10,800 nt of DNA from Holophagales bacterium UBA5704. GTDB taxonomy: Bacteria; Acidobacteriota; Thermoanaerobaculia; Multivoradales; UBA5704. The stretch is from assembly GCA_002420005.1 (NCBI GenBank), contig DIHE01000129.1, forward strand, positions 5,512-16,311, given 5' to 3'. The position numbers and the translations under genes were made by a program. This document shows positions 6,867-10,800 of the stretch, piece after piece. Position 1 is the first letter of the stretch. Each line of letters starts with the position of its first letter. The notes below the pieces were generated by a model. It made no database searches and was not told the origin of the DNA. It saw only the letters and a program-made list of their open reading frames with translations.

Positions 6867-7850
6867 ATGCGCAGCTTTCGTTCTCTGCTTCTGTCGCCGG
6901 CCGCCGTCCTTCTCCTCACCGTCCTCGCCGTGCCGCCCGCGTTCGGCAAGGCCCTCTTCACCCTGCAGGATCCGCGGGGAGACGATCATGGCGACGGCAA
7001 CTTCATCTATCCGCTGAACGAGGAGCTCAACCCGGGCGACCTCGACCTGCTCAACTTCAGTGCCAAGCCCGCCCGCGGCGGCACCTGGTTCGAGATCACC
7101 TTCGCGAAGCCGATCCGCAGCCCCGAGGAGGAGGTGGTGGACGACCTCGGCACGACGCTCAAGTCGATCGCCCGCTTCGGTTTCTACACCTTCAACGTCG
7201 ACATCTACATCGACACCGACCGCCAGCCCGGCTCGGGCGCCGTGGCCATGCTCCCCGGCCGCTACGCGGTGATCGACCGCGCCTCCGCCTGGGAGCGGGC
7301 GATCGTGCTCACCCCGCGGCCGAGCGAGGCGCGCGGCGAGATCAAGCGCATCCTGATGCGCAAGCTCAACCAGGAGATGCGCGACGAGAAGAGCACGCTG
7401 GACGAGGGCACCGCCGCCGACCTGCGTGGCCAGATCCCCGAGGACGTGGACAGCCGCATCTTCTTCCCCAGCCAGATCCGCGTCCGCGGCAACAAGGCGA
7501 GCTTCTTCGTCCCCGACAGCTTCCTGGGCGGCCCGGCGAAGGACACCTGGAGCTACGTGGTCGCCGTCTCGGGAGCCAACGTGCTGCAGGCGTTCGACCT
7601 GAACCGCGTCCTCGGGCGCGGCGGCGAGAAGGAGGAGTCGTTGATGATCCTCCCGGTCTCTCCCGGCAAATGGTCCGACCGCTTCGGAGGCGGGCGCGAG
7701 AACGCCCCCAACCAGCCGCCTCTGGTCGACCTCCTCGTCCCCAAGGACGAACGCTCCCAGGAGTCCCTCCTCCAGGACTTCGACGCCCGCTCGAAGCGCA
7801 ATGCCGTGCTGCTCGGAGTGGTGCCGGCGGACGAGGCGAAGAAGAAGTAG
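6867..7850 (+). CDS. Second secreted glucodextranase C-terminal-like protein
   Basis: This is an exported 327-residue protein and a divergent relative of the 267-residue product at 3711-4514. The signal peptide is about 1-27 (cleavage near AFG|KA). DPRGDDHGDGNFIYP (35-49) follows, the same Asp-rich motif, then NVDIYIDTDRQPGSG, ASAWERAIVLTPRP, WSYVVAVSG and DRFGGGRENAPNQPPLVDLLVP, each aligned in order with the first protein. Differences are a charged helical insertion at ~159-195 (KRILMRKLNQEMRDEKS and onward) and no cysteine pair. GGGAGA at 6857-6862 lies four bases before the ATG at 6867, a short spacing; earlier in-frame starts would fall inside the barrel gene and its terminator. The C terminus is lysine-rich (EAKKK). 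It has no room for its own promoter after the terminator, so it is probably expressed at a lower level by read-through. The likely role is glucan or maltodextrin binding in the envelope, by inference. Confidence 0.83.
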   Translation: MRSFRSLLLSPAAVLLLTVLAVPPAFGKALFTLQDPRGDDHGDGNFIYPLNEELNPGDLDLLNFSAKPARGGTWFEITFAKPIRSPEEEVVDDLGTTLKSIARFGFYTFNVDIYIDTDRQPGSGAVAMLPGRYAVIDRASAWERAIVLTPRPSEARGEIKRILMRKLNQEMRDEKSTLDEGTAADLRGQIPEDVDSRIFFPSQIRVRGNKASFFVPDSFLGGPAKDTWSYVVAVSGANVLQAFDLNRVLGRGGEKEESLMILPVSPGKWSDRFGGGRENAPNQPPLVDLLVPKDERSQESLLQDFDARSKRNAVLLGVVPADEAKKK

Positions 7851-7863
7851 GGGGCGGATGGGG

Positions 7864-7910
7864 GGCTCCTCTCCCGCCAGGGGTTTGCAACCCCTGGCGG
7901 GAGAGGAGCC
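7864..7910 (+). terminator. Perfect 22-bp inverted repeat with 3-base loop, candidate terminator or REP-like element
   Basis: Bases 7864-7885 are exactly complementary to 7889-7910 with loop TGC, giving a 22-bp stem without mismatch 13 bases after the stop codon. No T run follows (TTCGGCTCAG). The last bases of the right arm, GAGCC (7906-7910), can instead pair with GGCTC (7914-7918) around TTC, so two structures compete. The position at a gene end favours a bidirectional or transcript-end hairpin; the perfect, long palindrome would also suit a repeated extragenic element. Confidence 0.6.
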
Positions 7911-7927
7911 TTCGGCTCAGTTACGCC

Positions 7928-7961
7928 TTGACTTCGATCAATTTATATGTATCGCTACTCT
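7928..7961 (+). promoter_or_regulatory. AT-rich promoter-like island upstream of the small barrel gene
   Basis: TTGACT (7928-7933) resembles a -35 box and is followed by the only clearly AT-rich run in this part of the window (CAATTTATATGTATC). No good -10 sits at the ideal 17-base spacing; TATCGC at 7950 (16 bases) is the best fit and is weak. TTGA-N6-TCAA (7928-7941) is an inverted half-site pair over the -35 that could be an operator. The next start codon is at 8028. Confidence 0.35.
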
Positions 7962-8027
7962 GCGTGACTAAGCCACGCTTCCCAGGGGCGTGGTGTCCGA
8001 CAACCTGTGCTCGGCGGAGGAAGGGTC

Positions 8028-8933
8028 ATGAAGAGGAGAGCTCTGTTCCTGCTTGTGGCGTTGGCGGTCCCCACCGAGGTCTTGGCCGGAGGGGCGTGGG
8101 TGCCGCCTCCCGGGAAGGGTGACGTGCAGCTGGGGGTGAGCCGCAAGACCGCCAGCACCTCATGGAACCGTGAGGGGGAGACGTTCCGCAACCGGAACAG
8201 CGCCGGGCAGATCAGCTACCACGACTTCCGGTACGCCTATCTCTCCGGCGAGGTGGGGTTGTTGCCGCGCCTGTCGACCCGCTTTCTGGTCACCTACCTG
8301 GACGGCTTCGAAGGTCCTCATTCCGATCTGGAACAGAACACGGGATTGTCGGACGCCTGGGTCGGATTCAAGCTGGCCCTTGCCGAGGGCGACTGGCCGA
8401 TGGCCGTCGGTGCCACGATGCGCACGCCCACCTTCTACGACCTTCCCGGTGCCTACAGCCGCTATCTGTTCGACGCCCAGGGGCAGCGGCGCGGCGTGAG
8501 CCCGGAATGGCGCGGCCTGCTGAAGCACGACTATTCTTTGACCTGGCTGCTCAGTCACTCCTACCGGGATGGGCGCGGGTGGATCAACCTGGAGACCGGC
8601 TACACCTGGCGCGAAGGAGCGCCCGCCGACCAGGTTCCGCTCACGGCGGAAGTCGGCTACCCCCTGCCTTTCTGGAAGTCCTCGGTCAAAGGGAGCCTGG
8701 TCTACGTTCAAAGCGTGGGCAATGACTCGCCGCGCCAGCCGGACGACCGCTTCGGCCGCGGCGTCACCACCAATTTCAACGACGCGAGCATGGCCCGCCT
8801 CGGCGTCGCCCTTCTGACTCCGCTGGGGCGCAAGGGGACGACCACCCTGGAGGTCGGCTACAACCAATGGGTTTGGGGCGTCTCGGCCCGCCGCTACCGC
8901 GAGCCCTACCTGTCCATAGGTCGGAGTTTCTGA
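8028..8933 (+). CDS. Outer-membrane beta-barrel protein, phenol-degradation-pathway (MetA)/transporter-like
   Basis: This is a 301-residue exported barrel. The signal peptide MKRRALFLLVALAVPTEVLA is cleaved before GGAW. The mature start GAWVPPPGKGDVQLGVS follows the pattern GxW-P-G-G-G---LG seen at the N terminus of small outer-membrane proteins in the phenol-degradation meta-pathway/transporter-like group. Amphipathic strands of 9-11 residues repeat along the chain (for example RFLVTYLDGF, GWINLETGYTW, TTLEVGYNQWVWG), and the last strand ends YREPYLSIGRSF with terminal Phe. GGAGGAAGGG at 8016-8025 places the start at the ATG at 8028; an in-frame GTG at 8007 would overlap that Shine-Dalgarno and is rejected. 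It stands alone behind its own probable promoter, separated from the mal operon by a strong hairpin. Substrate unknown; barrel assignment firm, family assignment tentative. Confidence 0.75.
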   Translation: MKRRALFLLVALAVPTEVLAGGAWVPPPGKGDVQLGVSRKTASTSWNREGETFRNRNSAGQISYHDFRYAYLSGEVGLLPRLSTRFLVTYLDGFEGPHSDLEQNTGLSDAWVGFKLALAEGDWPMAVGATMRTPTFYDLPGAYSRYLFDAQGQRRGVSPEWRGLLKHDYSLTWLLSHSYRDGRGWINLETGYTWREGAPADQVPLTAEVGYPLPFWKSSVKGSLVYVQSVGNDSPRQPDDRFGRGVTTNFNDASMARLGVALLTPLGRKGTTTLEVGYNQWVWGVSARRYREPYLSIGRSF

Positions 8934-8938
8934 CCGGG

Positions 8939-8975
8939 CGCCGGCCTTGCGGCGGAATTGCCTCTCCTCGGAGGC
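8939..8975 (+). terminator. Two short tandem stem-loops after the small barrel gene (weak terminator candidate)
   Basis: CGCCG (8939-8943) pairs with CGGCG (8950-8954), and GCCTC (8960-8964) with GAGGC (8971-8975). Both are five-pair hairpins just after the stop codon, without a T run. They could slow or end transcription, but short GC palindromes are common in such DNA. Confidence 0.3.
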
Positions 8976-8986
8976 GCCGGCTGCGA

Positions 8987-9015
8987 TAGACAGGGCGCGG
9001 TGGTGCCCGTAAGAT
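8987..9015 (+). promoter_or_regulatory. Sigma70-type promoter giving a probable leaderless mRNA
   Basis: TAGACA (8987-8992, five of six consensus bases) and TAAGAT (9010-9015, four of six) are separated by exactly 17 bases. Seven bases after the -10 lies position 9022, the A of the next gene's ATG, so transcription would begin at or next to the start codon. No Shine-Dalgarno precedes the ATG, which agrees with leaderless translation. The spacer holds an imperfect inverted repeat GGGCGC/GTGCCC that could bind a regulator. Confidence 0.5.
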
Positions 9016-9021
9016 GGCGCC

Positions 9022-9444
9022 ATGTCCTCCCCGGCCGACCCTGTCTGGCTCCTTCCGCTGATCCTGCTGGGATTCCCGCTCGCGTTCCTGAGTCTCTGGA
9101 GCTTCGTCTGCGGGCTGCTGTCCGTCCTCGGCGGGTATCGCTCTCTGCGGGAGTATCGCATCGACCGCGCGCTGGCCGACGCAGGCGAGAAGCTTCCGAC
9201 GCCCTGGTATGTGAGGGTCGGGTGGGTCTCATACCGGGGCGGCATCCTCACCTTTCGGGCCAGCGCCACGGGTCTGACGGTGCGCGTTCTGCCGATCTTC
9301 CTGTTCCATCCGCCGCTTCACCTTCCCTGGGAACGCCTCCAGGAGAACGTTGGAGCGTTGCTGCTCGATAGCCGCGTCCGCCTCGGCGTTCCCGCGGCCA
9401 CCCTTGCGGCGATCCGCGACGCCAAGGCGCGCTTGGGCGGCTGA
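9022..9444 (+). CDS. Small membrane-anchored protein of unknown function
   Basis: I do not recognise a named family for this 140-residue protein. Residues 8-37 are strongly hydrophobic (WLLPLILLGFPLAFLSLW then FVCGLLSVLGG), enough for one long or two closely packed membrane segments, with YRSLREYR after them as a positive cytoplasmic flank. The rest (~47-140) is soluble and beta-rich: YVRVGWVSYRGGILTFRASATG, then a hydrophobic strand, FHPPLHLPWERL, and a final helix AATLAAIRDAKARLGG. The block with HPPLHLPWERL resembles small membrane-anchored proteins with a PH-like fold, but this is only pattern likeness. The start at 9022 is chosen because it is the first ATG in the frame and sits at the predicted transcription start; no Shine-Dalgarno is visible. 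It converges with the minus-strand oxidoreductase gene. Confidence 0.6.
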   Translation: MSSPADPVWLLPLILLGFPLAFLSLWSFVCGLLSVLGGYRSLREYRIDRALADAGEKLPTPWYVRVGWVSYRGGILTFRASATGLTVRVLPIFLFHPPLHLPWERLQENVGALLLDSRVRLGVPAATLAAIRDAKARLGG

Positions 9445-9603
9445 TTCGCGAGTCAAGCGCGGGTTGCCGCGGACAACGATCCCGCAATTGAGGAGCAATG
9501 GGCGCCGTGCCCGTTGGTCGGCGCTGCGCCGGGGAGAAGCGGCTGCGCCCTCGGCTCCTGGCGGACTGCTTATGGCCGTCCCCATTCAACTTCGGCATCG
9601 CAG
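9445..9603. other. Convergent intergenic region, no gene seen
   Basis: These 159 bases lie between two genes that end facing each other. A bulged hairpin (GCGGGTTG...CAACGATCCCGC, 9458-9484) could end transcription of the upstream gene, but no T run follows. Short open frames here have arbitrary Arg/Ala/Ser-rich composition and no ribosome binding site. Confidence 0.4.
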
Positions 9604-10587
9604 TCAGTCCACCTCGATCACAATCTTTCCATTCGCTCTGTTCTCGTCCATCAGGGCGTGTGCTTCACGAAGTTTCCCAAAGTGCAAGCTCGGTCCGAGC
9701 TTGAGGACAAGCCTGTCGGACTCCACAAGAGACACATACCGTTGAAGTTGCGCGCGCGTGATATCGGATGCCTCGCCGCTGTAGGAGGTCAGTTTCACGC
9801 CTGTCGGAATGTCGCCCATCGGTTGGAAGTCCTTCAGGACCCAGCTGCCGCCGAGGATCCCCGTCATACAGACGATGCCGCCCCGGCGCGCCGCCTGCAG
9901 AGAATCGAGCAAGGTCGTCGTGCCGATGAGCTCCAGGACACGGTCATAGCCGTCCGGGTAGATGGCGCGGGCCTTGTCCGCGATCACTCCGTCGTCGACG
10001 ATGACGTGGGAGGCGCCGGCGGCTCTGAGCTCGTCGGCCTTGGCCGGGTTGCGGGTGGTGCCGGTGACTTCAAGGTCTGCCGATCGGGCCAGAGAGATGG
10101 CCGTGAATCCTATGGACGAGGTCGCGCCCCGCACAAGAACGTTTTTCGCCCTCTCGATCTCCAGCCCTACGTGGAGTGAACCGTGCACAGTCTGAAGCAT
10201 CTCAGGCAGAGCTGCGAGGCGCTTCCACTCCAATTGTGTCTGCAATGGAAAGACATTCTGCTGCGGCACGAGCACATACTCCGCGTAAGACCCGTCAAAC
10301 TGCCGCCCCATCCCCCCCATCATCGCAACGACGCGCTGCCCAACCGGCAAGTCAGAACCGGGCGCGGCGACGACTTCACCGGCACACTCGATGCCAAGCA
10401 CGCGCGGGAACTGTACCGAAGGCGATTCTCCGCGTCGCGTGAACCATTCTGAACGGTTGAGTCCGAAGGCCCGGTTTCTGATCAGGACCCATCCGTCCCG
10501 TGGCGACGGGCGCGGAATCGTTCTGAGCTCCAGTTTTTCCGGGCCTCCCGGCTCGCTGATCACATAGGCCTGCATCATGTTCGTCAT
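9604..10587 (-). CDS. Zinc-independent quinone oxidoreductase-like MDR dehydrogenase/reductase
   Basis: This is a 327-residue cytoplasmic medium-chain dehydrogenase/reductase, close to the usual 320-340 residues. The N-terminal GroES-like fold runs YVISEPGGPEKLELR to VLGIECAGEVV (G65, E67, AGEV 69-72) and GSYAEYVLVP (99-108). The nucleotide-binding fold has VRGATSSIG (152-160) in place of the usual GAxGGVG, and TTRNPAK (177-183), whose Arg179 and Lys183 suit NADPH over NADH. Catalytic zinc ligands and the four-cysteine structural zinc lobe of alcohol dehydrogenases are absent. The reaction is probably NADPH-dependent reduction of a quinone or enone, with substrate unknown. The ATG at 10587 has AAGG six bases upstream; Met4 and Met5 are later alternatives. 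GC is clearly lower than in the mal operon, and codons such as AGA and ATT appear, hinting at separate origin. It lies 54 bases after the end of another minus-strand gene and may be cotranscribed with it. Confidence 0.88.
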   Translation of the reverse strand: MTNMMQAYVISEPGGPEKLELRTIPRPSPRDGWVLIRNRAFGLNRSEWFTRRGESPSVQFPRVLGIECAGEVVAAPGSDLPVGQRVVAMMGGMGRQFDGSYAEYVLVPQQNVFPLQTQLEWKRLAALPEMLQTVHGSLHVGLEIERAKNVLVRGATSSIGFTAISLARSADLEVTGTTRNPAKADELRAAGASHVIVDDGVIADKARAIYPDGYDRVLELIGTTTLLDSLQAARRGGIVCMTGILGGSWVLKDFQPMGDIPTGVKLTSYSGEASDITRAQLQRYVSLVESDRLVLKLGPSLHFGKLREAHALMDENRANGKIVIEVD

Positions 10588-10618
10588 CGGGCACCTTTTC
10601 CGGGTTCGGAAAGTTCCT

Positions 10619-10639
10619 TTCTCAGCGAGCCGTTCTCAG
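10619..10639 (-). repeat. Direct repeat CTGAGAA, two copies 14 bases apart
   Basis: On the minus strand the heptamer CTGAGAA occurs twice (10633-10639 and 10619-10625) in the 54-base gap before the oxidoreductase start. The 14-base period is not a whole helical turn. It could be a regulator half-site pair or chance. Confidence 0.3.
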
Positions 10640-10641
10640 GT

Positions 10642-10800
10642 TCATTGATTCGCCTCCCAGAGCCTCTCCACTTGCTCGACCAACTCGATCCAGAGGTGCT
10701 CCACCGAGCGCGCCATAGAGGTATCGTAGCCCAGGTCCTGGCCCGGCACGCCGCCCGCACCTCCGCCCCGGACGCCCCCAAGCTTCCCGAGCACGCCCCC
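10642..10800 (-). CDS. C-terminal end of an unidentified protein (5' part beyond the right edge)
   Basis: Reading the minus strand from base 10800, a frame stays open for 52 codons to a TGA ending at 10642. It begins Gly-rich (GKLGGVRGGGAGGVPGQ) and finishes with an ordinary amphipathic helix, SVEHLWIELVEQVERLWE followed by ANQ. The third codon positions are mostly G or C. The terminal helix, with regular spacing of Leu, Ile, Val and Trp and acidic residues on the other face, looks like real protein, unlike the Arg/Ser/Trp-rich alternative frame over the same bases. It lies upstream of the oxidoreductase on the same strand, 54 bases away. The family cannot be told from this fragment. Confidence 0.5.
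   Translation of the reverse strand, partial: GGVLGKLGGVRGGGAGGVPGQDLGYDTSMARSVEHLWIELVEQVERLWEANQ

Noticed and set aside
7962..7978. GCGTG-N7-CACGC inverted repeat upstream of the small barrel gene
   Set aside because: Five-base arms are expected by chance in GC-rich DNA and no promoter position makes it a clear operator.
8160..9269. 369-codon minus-strand frame over the small barrel gene
   Set aside because: No domain pattern; it spans a signal-peptide-bearing sense gene, its intergenic region and the next gene.
9514..10179. 221-codon plus-strand frame opposite the oxidoreductase
   Set aside because: The opposite strand carries clear MDR motifs; this frame has none and lacks a Shine-Dalgarno.
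10584..10781. 65-codon minus-strand frame overlapping the oxidoreductase start
   Set aside because: Arg/Trp/Ser-rich composition, whereas another frame over the same bases gives a plausible helix and proper stop before the oxidoreductase.
1..10800. Search for CRISPR arrays, tRNA or rRNA genes, transposases and attachment sites
   Set aside because: No spaced direct repeats, tRNA-like cloverleaf, rRNA signature, transposase motif or duplicated ends were seen on reading both strands.

Overview
The window is GC-rich DNA from a Gram-negative bacterium. Two predicted outer-membrane beta-barrels end in a C-terminal phenylalanine, and several exported proteins carry Sec signal peptides. A MalEFG importer cotranscribed with free-standing glucodextranase-C-like modules and a large barrel fits an Acidobacteriota-type (for example Thermoanaerobaculia-like) lineage. 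That placement is inference from gene content, since no marker gene lies in the window.

Bases 1-6765 form one tight plus-strand operon for maltose or maltodextrin uptake. It holds the 3' end of a MalE-like binding protein, a MalF permease with an unusual N-terminal extension of about 400 residues, MalG (overlapping malF by 4 bases), a small secreted protein with a glucodextranase C-terminal-like binding module, and a 737-residue outer-membrane barrel. A compact rho-independent terminator follows. Only 34 bases later comes a second secreted protein of the same glucodextranase-C-like type (6867-7850), so it probably depends on read-through. A perfect 22-bp hairpin closes this block. No MalK-type ATPase and no glycoside hydrolase is encoded in the window.

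The suggested logic is passage of oligosaccharide through the large barrel, capture by the two periplasmic or surface modules and MalE, then inner-membrane import by MalFG. The malF extension looks like an extracytoplasmic PAS/Cache-type sensor between membrane segments. This sensor-permease fusion, and the duplicated carbohydrate-module proteins flanking a plug-less barrel, are the most notable features.

Bases 7851-9444 hold an AT-rich promoter-like island, a stand-alone 301-residue barrel protein, and a small membrane-anchored protein of 140 residues. The latter has a promoter (TAGACA, 17 bases, TAAGAT) placed so that the mRNA would be leaderless. Bases 9604-10800 carry a minus-strand pair: a zinc-independent quinone-oxidoreductase-like MDR enzyme of visibly lower GC, preceded by the 3' end of an unidentified gene that runs off the right edge. 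No tRNA, rRNA, CRISPR array or transposase was seen.
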